A stretch of DNA of 64,000 bases from Brucella rhizosphaerae (lineage in GTDB: Bacteria; Pseudomonadota; Alphaproteobacteria; Rhizobiales; Rhizobiaceae): the NCBI RefSeq assembly GCF_002252475.1, contig NZ_NNRK01000026.1, positions 1 to 64,000 on the forward strand. Direction: 5' to 3'. Both the position numbers and the translations under genes were made by a program. Below, in pieces: positions 53,685 to 63,671 of the stretch. Under the pieces are notes generated by a model. The model was not told where the DNA came from. It ran no database searches and saw only the letters and a program-made list of their open reading frames with translations. Every line of letters begins with the position of its first letter. Position 1 is the stretch's first letter.

Positions 53685-55766
53685 TCATCGATCATGAAAA
53701 TGGTCGTGAATGGTTTTTGCCATCGCCTCCGATATGCCATCGATCTGCATCAAATCCTCTATTGCTGCTCTGGACACAGCCTTTGCCGTTCCAAAATGAT
53801 GGAGAAGTGCGCGCTTGCGCGTTGGACCGATTCCCGCGATTTCATCGAGTGGATTGGAAATCATTTCCTTCTTGCGCCTTGCGCGGTGTGTACCAATGGC
53901 GAAACGGTGTGCTTCATCGCGCATGCGCTGAATGAAATAGAGAACCGGATCGCGCGGAGGCAGCGTAAAGGCTTGCTTACCTTCAACAAAAAAGCGCTCG
54001 CGTCCTGCTTCGCGGTCCACGCCCTTGGCTATACCAATGGAAGTCACCAACTGACTTATGCCCAGCTCGCCGAGAATTTGCCGTACAGCCCCGACCTGAC
54101 CTTGCCCGCCGTCAATGAGAATAACATCGGGCCATGACGGGAAGGCGTCGTTTGCCATCTCAGGAATATCGGTCTCGCTTACAGGCACCGGTTCGCCATG
54201 TTCCTTGACCAGTCGGGAAAACCGCCGCTCAATCACTTCGCGCATCATGCCAAAGTCATCGCCGGGTGTGATGTCAGTCGATTTGATATTGAACTTTCGA
54301 TACTGATTCTTGACGAAGCCTTCTGGTCCAGCAACGATCATGCCACCAACTGCATTTGTGCCCATGATATGCGAGTTATCATAGACTTCGATGCGGCGCG
54401 GCGTATGTGGAAGGCCAAAGGTCTCAGCCAACCCTTTCAGGAGGCGTGCCTGTGAGGAGGTTTCTGCAAGTCGGCGTCCCAGCGCTTCGCGCGCATTGGT
54501 CAGAGCATGATCGACTAATTCTTTCTTTTCTCCGCGTTGCGGAACATTGACCTGCACGCGATGGCTCGTCCGCGAAGATAGCGCTTCAGCGATAAGTGCT
54601 TGTTCTTCAACGCTTTCGGAGAGCAGAACCAGTTTAGGGCACGGCTTGTCATCGTAGAACTGCGACAGGAATGCGCCGAGCACTTCCGCAGGCCCGAGTG
54701 AACTGTCGGCTTTAGGAAAATAGGCGCGGTTACCCCAGTTCTGACCTGTACGGAAGAAAAAGACCTGAATACAGGTCATGCCGCCTTCCTGATGGATGGC
54801 GAATACATCTGCTTCTTCAACCGTCTGCGGATTGATGCCCTGATGCGATTGCACATGTGAAAGAGCCGAGAGGCGATCACGATAAACCGCAGCATGTTCG
54901 AAATCGAGCTCCGCAGAAGCTGCCTGCATCGCTGCCGCAAGATGATCCTTCACGGTCTGGCTTTTGCCGGACAAGAAGGCTTTGGCTTCGGCTACCAGTT
55001 CCGCATAATCCTCGTCACTGACTTCATGCGTACATGGGCCGGAACAACGTTTGATTTGATAAAGCAGGCAGGGGCGTGTGCGTGTTTCAAATACCGAATC
55101 CGTGCATGTGCGCAGCAGAAAAGCGCGTTGAAGCGCGTTAATCGTGCGACCAACGGCACCTGCGGAAGCAAAGGGGCCAAAATATTCGCCCTTGCGGGTG
55201 CGTGCGCCGCGATGCTTGAAAATACCAGGCGCACGGTGATTGCCGCTCAACAGAATGTATGGAAACGACTTATCGTCGCGCAGCAGCACGTTAAACCGCG
55301 GCCGCAAGCGTTTGATAAGATTCGCTTCAAGCAGCAATGCTTCGGTCTCAGTGCGCGTGACGACGAATTCCATTGTCGCCGTCTCACCGATCATGCGGGT
55401 GATGCGGTTCGAATGACCCACCCCGCGCGCATAATTAGAGACACGCTTTTTTAGGCTGCGGGCCTTGCCGACATAAAGCACGTCGCCGTCGCTGTTGAAC
55501 ATACGGTAGACGCCCGGATTATTCGGCAAGCGTTTGACGAAGGCATTGATAATGTCAGCGCCGCTCAGACCGTTGGTGTCAGGCAATCCATCCGACGAAT
55601 CCCATTGGATCGAATCGGCAGCCGAGGCAACGGCCGATACCTCTTCGATTACGTCATCATCCTCGTCAGATTCTGCATCGCCCATAATAATACCGGCCAC
55701 ATCCTGCTCATCATCAGATGGCTGGCGTGAAATAGCATCATCAGTGGTCTTGCGTGGTCCGGTCAT
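53685..55766 (-). CDS. uvrC: Excinuclease ABC subunit C
   Basis: 693 residues. It makes both cuts in nucleotide excision repair. Domains: an acidic N-terminal extension (about 1-75) absent from E. coli, GIY-YIG nuclease (about 80-165; GVYRMFN and [14 protein letters not shown]), UVR motif about residue 280-315 and the RNase H-like UvrC domain with DGGQGQVG (about 565). C-terminal helix-hairpin-helix pair, [14 protein letters not shown] and [13 protein letters not shown]. Its ATG overlaps the SDR stop by 4 bases. Confidence 0.96.
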   Translation of the reverse strand: MTGPRKTTDDAISRQPSDDEQDVAGIIMGDAESDEDDDVIEEVSAVASAADSIQWDSSDGLPDTNGLSGADIINAFVKRLPNNPGVYRMFNSDGDVLYVGKARSLKKRVSNYARGVGHSNRITRMIGETATMEFVVTRTETEALLLEANLIKRLRPRFNVLLRDDKSFPYILLSGNHRAPGIFKHRGARTRKGEYFGPFASAGAVGRTINALQRAFLLRTCTDSVFETRTRPCLLYQIKRCSGPCTHEVSDEDYAELVAEAKAFLSGKSQTVKDHLAAAMQAASAELDFEHAAVYRDRLSALSHVQSHQGINPQTVEEADVFAIHQEGGMTCIQVFFFRTGQNWGNRAYFPKADSSLGPAEVLGAFLSQFYDDKPCPKLVLLSESVEEQALIAEALSSRTSHRVQVNVPQRGEKKELVDHALTNAREALGRRLAETSSQARLLKGLAETFGLPHTPRRIEVYDNSHIMGTNAVGGMIVAGPEGFVKNQYRKFNIKSTDITPGDDFGMMREVIERRFSRLVKEHGEPVPVSETDIPEMANDAFPSWPDVILIDGGQGQVGAVRQILGELGISQLVTSIGIAKGVDREAGRERFFVEGKQAFTLPPRDPVLYFIQRMRDEAHRFAIGTHRARRKKEMISNPLDEIAGIGPTRKRALLHHFGTAKAVSRAAIEDLMQIDGISEAMAKTIHDHFHDR

Positions 55767-56575
55767 TCCGTAATTCCTGCAATATCCGGGGTTTCCCACG
55801 CCAGATGCTGCCCACCGTCAAGTGCAATCATCTGGCCTGTTACCGAGCGGTTTTCCCAGAAGTAGCGAACAGTACGTCCAAATTCCGACAGGTCGGGTGC
55901 GCGTTGCAAAGGTAAGCGACTGACCTGCAATTCAAAATCATCGGCATTCTGGCGTTCGCTGGGCAAAGTTGGACCCGGGGCGATAGCATTGACGCGAATA
56001 TGTGGTGCCAGCGCCTGTGCCAGTGTCTTTGTGGCGTTCCAGAGTGCCGTCTTTGAAAGTGTATAGGAAAAGAACTGCGGGTTCAGTTTCCAGACGCGCT
56101 GGTCGATCACATTGACAATAAGGCCATCAGTCTTCTCCGGCAGTGCTTTCGCCATTTCTTCCGCTAGCATCACCGGCGTTTTCAAATGAATCGCAAAATG
56201 GCGATCCCAAAGCTGCATATCCAGATTGCCGACGCGATCGTCTTCAAACAGCGAGGCATTGTTAATAAGCAAGCGAATCGGCCCGAGTTGCTCTGTTGCC
56301 TGTCGCAGCAGCCCACGTACATCGCTTTCATCAGAAAGGTCGGCCTGTACAACGCAGGCTTTGCCGCCATTCCCAACAATATACGCCGCAAGCGCTTCGC
56401 CGTCATTAATTGAGCGGTTACAATGAATAGCCACCGGAAAGCCGTGAGCTGCCAAGTCTTCGACAATGGCCTTGCCTATGCGCCGCGCGCCCCCCGTCAC
56501 CAGAACAGGGCAATTGGCAAGCGGGTTGGTTTCCGGATTTTCAAACAGGGTAAACACTTTCTTATCGTGATTCAT
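55763..56575 (-). CDS. Short-chain dehydrogenase, pteridine-reductase-like
   Basis: 270 residues. A Rossmann fold with [13 protein letters not shown] (TGxxRRIG form seen in pteridine reductases and FolM), [11 protein letters not shown], the catalytic YTLSK, and [11 protein letters not shown]. The Arg-Arg suggests NADPH preference. Folate or pterin reduction is plausible but not shown. It overlaps uvrC by 4 bases, so the two are cotranscribed. Confidence 0.88.
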   Translation of the reverse strand: MNHDKKVFTLFENPETNPLANCPVLVTGGARRIGKAIVEDLAAHGFPVAIHCNRSINDGEALAAYIVGNGGKACVVQADLSDESDVRGLLRQATEQLGPIRLLINNASLFEDDRVGNLDMQLWDRHFAIHLKTPVMLAEEMAKALPEKTDGLIVNVIDQRVWKLNPQFFSYTLSKTALWNATKTLAQALAPHIRVNAIAPGPTLPSERQNADDFELQVSRLPLQRAPDLSEFGRTVRYFWENRSVTGQMIALDGGQHLAWETPDIAGITE

Positions 56576-56929
56576 CGCTTCATTTCATGCCATTTTGCCG
56601 GAAAAAATACAGCAAAAATTAAGGGGTCCAATGTTCACTGCTGACAAAAACCTAGCAAATTCAGTGGTTTCAATTGTATCGGGTTTTTCAGTTCGAAAAA
56701 CATAGACGCCGCTTGTCCCTATATAGGTGCATGAGAGGAGCGTTGCGAGAATGCAACATCGCAATTTTGCCATGTTCTCGTCAGGTTCTCTCCACAGAAG
56801 GGGGCAGATCGTGCCGCATTTACCCTCGATATGTCTGTCCTGTCAGCGCGGCACGGGTAATTTACTCCCCAAGATGTTGCCCACCCGATAAGGGACCGCG
56901 CTAAAGGTAATTTTTGTAAGGAGAATGCT
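56576..56929. other. Divergent region, SDR gene / omp25 leader
   Basis: 354 bases. TTGTCC...TATATA near 56716-56728 could be an omp25 promoter, which would leave a leader of about 200 bases; AAGGAGA precedes the omp25 ATG. The short ORFs here lack coding character. Confidence 0.4.
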
Positions 56930-57583
56930 ATGCGCACTCTTAAGTCTCTTGTAATCGCCTCGGCTGCGCTGCTGCCGTTCTCTGCAACTGCTTTCGCAGC
57001 TGACGCCATCATGGAACAGCCACCTGTTCCAGCTCCTGTTGAAATGGCTCCAGTGTCGAGCTGGGCTGGTGGTTACACCGGTCTGTACCTCGGCTACGGC
57101 TGGAACAAGGCTAAGAACGAATCTTCGACTTTTAGCGATCCAACGATTAAGCCTAACGACATGAAGGCTGGTGCATATGCTGGCTGGAACTTCCAGCAGG
57201 ACCAGTTCGTATATGGTGTTGAAGGTGACGCAGGTTACTCCTGGGCCAAGAAGTCCCTTGACAATCTTGAAGTCAAGCAGGGCTTTGAAGGCTCGCTGCG
57301 TGGCCGTCTCGGCTACGACCTGAACCCAATTATGCCTTACATCACTGCTGGTGTTGCTGGTTCGCAGATCAAGCTCGACAACGGCGTTGAAGACGAAAGC
57401 AAGTTCCGCGTTGGCTGGACTGCTGGTGCCGGTCTGGAAGCTAAGCTGACCGAAAACATCCTTGGTCGCGTTGAATACCGCTACACCCAGTTCGGTAACA
57501 AGACCTACGACCTCGGTACCGAATCGGTCCGTAACAAGCTCGACACCCACGACATTCGCGTTGGCGTTGGCTACAAGTTCTAA
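56930..57583 (+). CDS. omp25: Outer-membrane protein Omp25
   Basis: 217 residues, near the 213 of Brucella Omp25. A signal peptide ends TAFAADAI. The mature protein is an eight-strand beta-barrel of the Omp25/31 family and ends [45 protein letters not shown] and [20 protein letters not shown] are nearly the Brucella sequence. The main difference is a longer loop, [16 protein letters not shown]. Abundant surface protein linked to envelope stability and virulence in Brucella. Confidence 0.96.
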   Translation: MRTLKSLVIASAALLPFSATAFAADAIMEQPPVPAPVEMAPVSSWAGGYTGLYLGYGWNKAKNESSTFSDPTIKPNDMKAGAYAGWNFQQDQFVYGVEGDAGYSWAKKSLDNLEVKQGFEGSLRGRLGYDLNPIMPYITAGVAGSQIKLDNGVEDESKFRVGWTAGAGLEAKLTENILGRVEYRYTQFGNKTYDLGTESVRNKLDTHDIRVGVGYKF

Positions 57584-57602
57584 TTACTTCGTAATTGAAC
57601 AG

Positions 57603-57637
57603 AAAAAACCGGGCAGGAAACTGCCCGGTTTTTTTAT
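57603..57637. terminator. Terminator after omp25
   Basis: AAAAAACCGGGCAG, GAAA, CTGCCCGGTTTTTTT; also usable for the converging GST gene. Confidence 0.92.
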
Positions 57638-57649
57638 TATTCGATTTTT

Positions 57650-58249
57650 TTAACCGTGAGGCAGAAGCTTTGAGAGTTCGGGATGCAATTCTTCAAACCG
57701 TTTCATCCAACGCTTGAGCTTTGGCCGACCACGCTCCCATTTGCCTTCAAAGCGCAGGCCCAGATAGCCAAGAGTGGCCGCCACAGCCAGATGGCCACCA
57801 TGCAGCTTTCCAGCAAGGCGAGGAGGGGCTTCGTTTAAGAAATCGAGTGCACGTTCTGCCTTGCGCCATTGCAGATCAAGCCATGGTTGATGCACTTTTT
57901 CTTCAGGACGCGCGCGGCGCTCGTAAACGTGAGCCAGCAAGACATCGGACAGGCCGTCTGCAATTGCCTCATAGCGTTCCGCATCGGTGCGCTTTTCAGC
58001 ATTACGCGGGAACAGCTTGTTCCCAGACGTGCGGTTCAAATACTGCATGATTGCACGGCTGTCGAACACCGACTTGCCATCTTCCGTGACCAAGGTTGGA
58101 ATTTTGCCAAGCGGATTGGCATTGATGAGATTTTCCGGCTCTGCAGAGGTCGTAACCACAACACTCTCAAACGGAATACCCGCATGATGGGCGGCCATAC
58201 GCACCTTTGCGCTGTAGGGCGAGGCGGGTGAATAGAGGATTTGAGTCAT
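57650..58249 (-). CDS. Glutathione S-transferase family protein
   Basis: 199 residues from ATG 58249, chosen because AGGA is 8 bases upstream (58255 is too close). The thioredoxin-like N-domain has SPASPYSAKVRMA and NPLGKIPTLV, with the cis-Pro; FDSRAIMQYL binds the glutathione gamma-glutamyl. The helical C-domain follows. Substrate unknown. A degenerate RIME element lies just upstream. Confidence 0.9.
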   Translation of the reverse strand: MTQILYSPASPYSAKVRMAAHHAGIPFESVVVTTSAEPENLINANPLGKIPTLVTEDGKSVFDSRAIMQYLNRTSGNKLFPRNAEKRTDAERYEAIADGLSDVLLAHVYERRARPEEKVHQPWLDLQWRKAERALDFLNEAPPRLAGKLHGGHLAVAATLGYLGLRFEGKWERGRPKLKRWMKRFEELHPELSKLLPHG

Positions 58250-58274
58250 CTCCATTCCTGGTTGTGAAAATTAC

Positions 58275-58336
58275 AGAGAGATTTTCCAGAAAAAGTGCAA
58301 AGCGGTTCTGCGGATTATAGCTCGCAAAAACAGTTA
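58275..58336 (+). repeat. Degenerate RIME left unit
   Basis: AGAGAGATTTTCCAGAAAAAGTG-type start, then GCAAAGCGGTTCTGCGG; the usual right unit is missing. Lies between the GST and RNase T2 genes. Confidence 0.6.
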
Positions 58337-58348
58337 GTTACAGCAGGC

Positions 58349-59038
58349 TTAACGAGATGATCTGGTCGTGGGCATCATAACTGAACGACTGCGGCATGCG
58401 TTGGCATTGACCTGTTCACAGGAACGGAACTTGAGATCCCTGGTCATGCAGATGCGCACTTCCTGAAGATAGTTTCTCTGGCATGATACGGATATGCCGT
58501 CGGGCTTCATGCCGGGATTTGCGGCAATAAATGCTTTTTCAACCAGCGCAGGATCGACGCGTCGTCCCGAAGTGAGACTGCGAAGGCTCGGCGGAACGCT
58601 CACCTGCTGATAAGCTTGGCGAACAGTGGCGAAATAATCGCTTTGCGAGAGACCTGAGCAGCTTCCGTGTTTGCGCCACTGATGCGCAACAAGACCGGTT
58701 GATGGCATGATATCAGAAACGCTTGAAACGATCTGGCGAGGAACAAAACTGCCACGGCTGCGGGCATTGTCGAACTGACAATCTGCCGGATATCCCCGCT
58801 CATTCTGCGGCCAAAGGCCATGAACCACAAAACCGAATGGTCGGCTGATGCCGCATTGCTGTTTATTCGCTCTTGGGCCTTCCAGAGCACAATAGCTTGG
58901 CGACCACGAAAGAGACAGAACATAGAAATCGAAATCACCGGGGCGACTATTGCCCCGGTCCTGCGCCACTACGGGCAGCGCTGCAAAAAAAGTGGCAAGA
59001 AGGACGCTCGAAAGCGTCGCCAGTTTGCGCAGCATCAT
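58349..59038 (-). CDS. Ribonuclease T2 family, periplasmic
   Basis: 229 residues from ATG 59038. A signal peptide ends PVVAQD. The two catalytic segments are intact: FVVHGLWPQ (CAS I His) and HQWRKHGSCSG (CAS II, with Glu replaced by Gln at the usual E of HEWxKHG). Cysteines suit disulphides. It cleaves RNA through 2',3'-cyclic phosphate in the periplasm, a scavenging role. The upstream exported gene ends only 8 bases away. Confidence 0.9.
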   Translation of the reverse strand: MMLRKLATLSSVLLATFFAALPVVAQDRGNSRPGDFDFYVLSLSWSPSYCALEGPRANKQQCGISRPFGFVVHGLWPQNERGYPADCQFDNARSRGSFVPRQIVSSVSDIMPSTGLVAHQWRKHGSCSGLSQSDYFATVRQAYQQVSVPPSLRSLTSGRRVDPALVEKAFIAANPGMKPDGISVSCQRNYLQEVRICMTRDLKFRSCEQVNANACRSRSVMMPTTRSSR

Positions 59039-59046
59039 GGGCACTA

Positions 59047-59514
59047 TCAGCGCAGAACGCGGCAGCTTGCGTCGTAGACGAACCAGCGGTCAAAGCCGTC
59101 AACACAGAATTCGACATTCTGGCCAACACCAGCAAAGCCCTGGGCTTCTTCTACCATGTACCAAACCGAACGGTACTGACCGTCGCTGAGAACAGCAGTT
59201 GCCTTACAATAGGTACGTTCGATCTGCGCCGGATTATTCTTTGGTTCATAGCGGGTGAGGCGAACATCGCTCATGGCCGAAATGCCAACTTGCGGCAGGT
59301 TCGGAACATTGCGGACCTGATATCCAAAATCTGCAACGACACTGCGCAAAACCCCTTGCTGACTGCAAAGACCAGCATCGCCGACGGATGCCGGAGCCGA
59401 TGTGAGGTAGTCGGCGGCGCTTGCGGGCAGGGAAGCGAACGTCAGGGGAAGAACCGAAGCGGCCAGCATGGCTGCTCGAGAAAACTGTCCGATGCGATCC
59501 AACTTGCGTTGCAT
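59047..59514 (-). CDS. Exported protein of unknown function
   Basis: 155 residues from ATG 59514. A signal peptide runs to about residue 33, ending SLPASAADY. The mature domain has five Cys (GLCSQQG, TYCKATAVL, VEFCVDGFD, ASCRVLR), suited to disulphides, and a WYMVEEAQGF core. It resembles small periplasmic proteins of Hyphomicrobiales with no assigned role. Same strand and close to the RNase T2 gene, perhaps one transcript. Confidence 0.75.
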   Translation of the reverse strand: MQRKLDRIGQFSRAAMLAASVLPLTFASLPASAADYLTSAPASVGDAGLCSQQGVLRSVVADFGYQVRNVPNLPQVGISAMSDVRLTRYEPKNNPAQIERTYCKATAVLSDGQYRSVWYMVEEAQGFAGVGQNVEFCVDGFDRWFVYDASCRVLR

Positions 59515-59598
59515 GTCTCTATCCTGTCTCACAATTCGAGCATGAAGCTCGTTTTCCAAACTTGTCAGGGTGCAGTTTCATTCAGCAATCAGCGACGG

Positions 59599-60471
59599 TC
59601 AAGTGCGATCCGTCTCACCGCGTATCCATTGAATGCTGAAATTGCCCCCCTTTTCTTCGCTAAGCAACTTGGTAAGGCAGGGAAGCAGGATTTGCATCTC
59701 ACTTTCCAGTGTAAAGGGCGGGTTGACGACAATCATTCCGGTGCCATCAAGGCGTGGTTCGGATGATGGCGCGCGAATCGCAAGTTCGATCCGCATGATT
59801 TTTGGAATCTCGGTTTCTCGCAGACGCTTCGAGAAGCGCTCCGTTTCTTTACGGTCCTTCACCGGATACCAGAACGCATAGGTTCCGCCGGGAAAGCGCT
59901 TGTAAGCCTTGACGAGCCCATCAACGAGACGGTCGAATTCGCCTTCTATCTCAAAAGGCGGATCAACAAGCACAAGCCCACGCTTTTCCTTGGGAGGCAT
60001 ATGCGCACCAAGCGACAGCCATCCATCAAGTTCAATAACGCGTGCCTGATAGTCGCCGTCAAACAGCTTTGCCAGCTTTTTGGCGTCTTGCGGATGCAGC
60101 TCAATCGCTGAAAGACGATCCTGCTTGCGTAGCAGATGCCGCGTCAGAAGCGGAGAACCGGGATAATGCTTGAGCTTATTGCCTTTGTTCACCGTGCGAA
60201 CTGTGTCGAGATAAGGCTGAAGCAGTTCGATGGCCGCTTGTGAAACTTCACCTTTTTCGACCGCATCCAATACCCGACTGATGCCGCCGGTCCACTCGCC
60301 GGTTTTCTCAGCTTCAGTGCCGCGCAGATCGTAAAGACCGATACCCGCATGGGTATCAATCACACGGAAGGCCTGATCCTTGCGCTTGAGATATTCAATG
60401 AGGCGGGAAAGGATGACGTGCTTGACGACATCAGCAAAGTTCCCGGCGTGGTAGGCGTGACGGTAATTCAT
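59599..60471 (-). CDS. rlmJ: 23S rRNA (adenine2030-N6)-methyltransferase RlmJ
   Basis: 290 residues from ATG 60471. It methylates A2030 of 23S rRNA. The family start MNYRHAYHAGNFADVVKHV is clear, with DTHAGIGLYDL (SAM) and the catalytic LVDPPFEIEGEF (DPPF motif). It is often noted in competence-linked ComJ/YhiR annotation; the rRNA role is the established one. Confidence 0.95.
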   Translation of the reverse strand: MNYRHAYHAGNFADVVKHVILSRLIEYLKRKDQAFRVIDTHAGIGLYDLRGTEAEKTGEWTGGISRVLDAVEKGEVSQAAIELLQPYLDTVRTVNKGNKLKHYPGSPLLTRHLLRKQDRLSAIELHPQDAKKLAKLFDGDYQARVIELDGWLSLGAHMPPKEKRGLVLVDPPFEIEGEFDRLVDGLVKAYKRFPGGTYAFWYPVKDRKETERFSKRLRETEIPKIMRIELAIRAPSSEPRLDGTGMIVVNPPFTLESEMQILLPCLTKLLSEEKGGNFSIQWIRGETDRT

Positions 60472-60573
60472 GTTCGCGCTTGTTTCATGCCTCGTCGCTT
60501 TCGGCAATATCCGAGCTCAGTTAAATGTGACATAAAACTGTCATCATCCGCTCTCATCTGAGTCGAGTTTTGC

Positions 60574-61419
60574 ATGTCTGGTAGCGTTCTGCTGATAGTC
60601 CTTTGTGGCGCGTTTCTCCACGCAAGCTGGAATGCTATCGTAAAGGGAAGTGGTGACAAGTTTTTTGCTGCAGCCAGCGTGACTGGAGCGGCGGGACTGG
60701 TCGCTGTATTTTTCCTGCCATTTTTACCGCTGCCACATCCGTCGAGCTGGATATTTATTGGGCTCTCGACCATCACTCAGGTCTTCTACATGTCGCTGGT
60801 GGCAGCCGCTTATAAATCGGGCGACATGAGCGAAGCTTATCCGATCATGCGTGGCACGCCACCTTTGCTCGTGGCGCTTGTCAGCGCACCGCTGATTGGC
60901 GAAGTGATGAGCTGGCGTAGCTGGATTGGCGTGATCCTTATATGCTCCGGTGTTTTGGCTATGGCGCTTGAAGCGCGGCGTCGTAATGGCGGCGCTTCCA
61001 GCAAAACCGCGCTGCTAGCTTTGGCTAATGCGGGCTTTATCGCGGCCTATACGATCATCGATGGCGTAGGGGTGCGCGCATCAGGTCACACCTTATCTTA
61101 TACGTTGTGGCTATTTTTGATAAACGCCTTTCCGCTTGCTGGCTGGGCACTCTATCGTGAGCCGGATCGCTTTCTGCACTATGTTCGTAATCGTTGGCGT
61201 CCGTCACTTGTAGGCGGTTTGGGAACATTGGGTTCATACGGCCTTGCCCTATGGGCGATGACGATGGCACCGATTGCAGTGGTTGCGGCTCTTCGAGAGA
61301 CAGCGATCCTGTTTGGTGTGCTGATTTCTGCGTTCATTCTCAAAGAGAAAGTGGGACTGCCGCGTTTTCTGGCAGCAGGCTTTATTGTGCTTGGTGCGAT
61401 CACGTTGCGGCTGGCTTAA
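60574..61419 (+). CDS. EamA/DMT-family transporter
   Basis: 281 residues with ten hydrophobic segments and two EamA repeats (LHASWNAIVKGSGDKFF; second repeat about 148-280). The block GDMSEAYPIMRGTPPLLVAL is shared with a phosphonate-associated DMT group. Substrate unknown. Divergent from rlmJ, 102 bases away. Confidence 0.86.
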   Translation: MSGSVLLIVLCGAFLHASWNAIVKGSGDKFFAAASVTGAAGLVAVFFLPFLPLPHPSSWIFIGLSTITQVFYMSLVAAAYKSGDMSEAYPIMRGTPPLLVALVSAPLIGEVMSWRSWIGVILICSGVLAMALEARRRNGGASSKTALLALANAGFIAAYTIIDGVGVRASGHTLSYTLWLFLINAFPLAGWALYREPDRFLHYVRNRWRPSLVGGLGTLGSYGLALWAMTMAPIAVVAALRETAILFGVLISAFILKEKVGLPRFLAAGFIVLGAITLRLA

Positions 61420-61496
61420 AAATATATTTCGTCGCAGGCTTCTTAATTCGTGAGAAATTCGTTTCTGCGGAAGATGGGTTGCGCTAAAAAAGCACT

Positions 61497-63614
61497 ATGA
61501 ACCAGTTGTCCCCCAAAGCGAATATCAAAATCGGACATTCTGCCTGTCCGCATGATTGCCCGTCCACTTGCGCGCTTGATATCGAGCTGCTGGACGAGCG
61601 CACCATTGGCCGGGTGCGCGGCGCAAAGGATAATAGCTACACCGCAGGTGTGATTTGCGCCAAGGTGGCACGTTATGCCGAGCGCGTTCATCACCCTGAT
61701 CGCTTGAAGCATCCGCTCATTCGCGCGGGTCGAAAGGGTGATGGTGAGTGGAAACAGGCATCCTGGGATGCAGCTCTCGATCTGATTGCCGAGCGTTTCA
61801 TCAAGGCTGAAGAGACTTACGGCAGTGAAAGTGTCTGGCCTTATTACTACGCGGGAACAATGGGGCTGGTGCAGCGCGATTCCATCAACCGACTGCGTTT
61901 TGCCAAGCGTTATTCGAACCAGTTCGACAGTTTCTGCACAAATATGGCCTGGACGGGCTATTTTGCCGGAACGGGAAGTCTGACGGGGCCAGATCCGCGT
62001 GAGATGGCAAAAGCCGATGTGGTCGTCATCTGGGGCACCAATGCGGCCGCCACTCAGGTCAATGTTATGACCCACGCTGTGCGGGCCCGCAAAGACCGTG
62101 GCGCCAAGATCGTTGTCATTGATATTTACGCCAATGCCACTGTACGGCAGGCAGATATGGGTATTGTGCTCAAGCCCGGCACTGATGGCGCCTTTGCCTG
62201 CGCTGTCATGCATGTGCTGTTCCGCGATGGCCTTGCCGATTGGGATTATCTCAACTGTTACACTGATGATCCAAAGGGGCTGGAGGCACATCTTGGTTCC
62301 CGCACGCCTGAATGGGCGGCTGAAATCACCGGCCTCAATGTTGAAGAAATTGAGGCTTTCGCGCATCTGGTGGGCCAAACCAAGCGGACCTATTTCCGTC
62401 TTGGCTATGGCTTTACCCGGCAGCGCAATGGTGCGGTGAATATGCATGCCGCAGCGTCAATTGCCTGTGTGACTGGTGCATTCTTATATGAGGGCGGTGG
62501 CGCATTTCATTCCAACTCCGGCATCTTCAAGATGGACAAGCGCGAGATCGAAGGAAGCGCGATGCAGGACAAAACTCTGCGCTTTCTTGATCAATCGAAA
62601 ATCGGGCGCATTCTCACAGGTGACAGTGAAGCGCTTTATGGCGGGCCTCCTGTTACTGCAATGCTGATCCAGAACACCAATCCGATGAATGTGACGCCGG
62701 AACAGCGTCTGGTACGGAAGGGCTTTGCACGTGAAGACCTTTTTGTGGCGGTACATGAGCAATTCATGACCGATACGGCCAAGATGGCCGATGTGGTTCT
62801 GCCTGCGACGACGTTCCTGGAGCATGACGATATTTATCGCGGCGGCGGTCAGCAGCATGTCGTGCTCGGCCCCAAGCTGATTGAGCCTCTTGCAGAGGCA
62901 CGGCCGAACATCTTCGTCATTAACGAGCTGGCCAAACGCTTAGGCATCGCCCATTTGCCCGGCTTTGACGTCGATGAGCGCACGCTGATCGACAATATGA
63001 ATGCTAACAGCGATCTTCCGCATTTCGATGAGCTGAAGGAAAAACGCTTTGTCGATTTGCAGCCTCCGTTTGAGGAAGCGCATTATATCAATGGCTTTAA
63101 GTGGCCGGATGGCAAATTCCGTTTCCGTCCTGACTGGACCGGAAGCCCGTCACCGAACAAACCGCCAGAAGTCATGGGTTTGCAGGGACCGCATCAATCG
63201 ATGCCAGAGTTTCCAGACTATTGGAATGTGATTGAGGCTGTGGATGCAGAGCATCCATTCCGCCTTGCAACATCGCCTGCCCATAATTTTCTGAATTCGA
63301 CTTTTGCCGAAACGCCCACATCGCTTGCCAAGGAAATCAGACCAGAGCTTCTCATTCATCCGGATGACGCGGCTGATCTCGATATTTCTGATGGTGAGCG
63401 GATCGAAATTGGCAATCATCGCGGAGAAGTCGTGCTTCATGCCGTATTGCGTACCGGTCAAAAACGCGGCGTTGTGGTGTCTGAAGGCATTTTTCCGAAT
63501 GCCACATTTGAGCGCGGCGAGGGGATCAATACGCTTATTGGGGCCGAGCCTGCCGCCCCTTATGGTGGTTTAGCGGTCCACGATACAAAGATCTGGATTA
63601 GAAAATTGGCTTAA
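61497..63614 (+). CDS. Molybdopterin oxidoreductase, formate-dehydrogenase-like
   Basis: 705 residues. The N-terminal [4Fe-4S] motif is C17-x3-C21-x3-C25 with a late Cys at about 54 (GVICAKVAR). A molybdopterin domain follows (SGS-like region about 105-470) and a C-terminal dinucleotide-binding domain (about 580-700; IEIGNHRGEVVLHAV). It has no Tat signal, so it is cytosolic. The residue binding Mo is not clear from motif alone (Ser/Cys/Sec not identified). It matches the BisC/thiosulphate-polysulphide branch of this superfamily rather than a known enzyme. The moaD/moaE genes supply its cofactor. Confidence 0.88.
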   Translation: MNQLSPKANIKIGHSACPHDCPSTCALDIELLDERTIGRVRGAKDNSYTAGVICAKVARYAERVHHPDRLKHPLIRAGRKGDGEWKQASWDAALDLIAERFIKAEETYGSESVWPYYYAGTMGLVQRDSINRLRFAKRYSNQFDSFCTNMAWTGYFAGTGSLTGPDPREMAKADVVVIWGTNAAATQVNVMTHAVRARKDRGAKIVVIDIYANATVRQADMGIVLKPGTDGAFACAVMHVLFRDGLADWDYLNCYTDDPKGLEAHLGSRTPEWAAEITGLNVEEIEAFAHLVGQTKRTYFRLGYGFTRQRNGAVNMHAAASIACVTGAFLYEGGGAFHSNSGIFKMDKREIEGSAMQDKTLRFLDQSKIGRILTGDSEALYGGPPVTAMLIQNTNPMNVTPEQRLVRKGFAREDLFVAVHEQFMTDTAKMADVVLPATTFLEHDDIYRGGGQQHVVLGPKLIEPLAEARPNIFVINELAKRLGIAHLPGFDVDERTLIDNMNANSDLPHFDELKEKRFVDLQPPFEEAHYINGFKWPDGKFRFRPDWTGSPSPNKPPEVMGLQGPHQSMPEFPDYWNVIEAVDAEHPFRLATSPAHNFLNSTFAETPTSLAKEIRPELLIHPDDAADLDISDGERIEIGNHRGEVVLHAVLRTGQKRGVVVSEGIFPNATFERGEGINTLIGAEPAAPYGGLAVHDTKIWIRKLA

Positions 63615-63617
63615 AAC

Positions 63618-63653
63618 AAAGCCCGCGCCCAACATATGTTGGGCGCGGGCTTT
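63618..63653. terminator. Bidirectional terminator, perfect 18-bp palindrome
   Basis: AAAGCCCGCGCCCAACAT mirrored exactly by ATGTTGGGCGCGGGCTTT. It lies between the convergent oxidoreductase and DUF992 genes. Confidence 0.9.
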
Positions 63654-63671
63654 CTGAATTATCGGGTCGGA

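Noticed and set aside
61443..62447. 334-codon open frame on the minus strand
   Set aside because: Antisense to the molybdopterin oxidoreductase; no domain, same cause.
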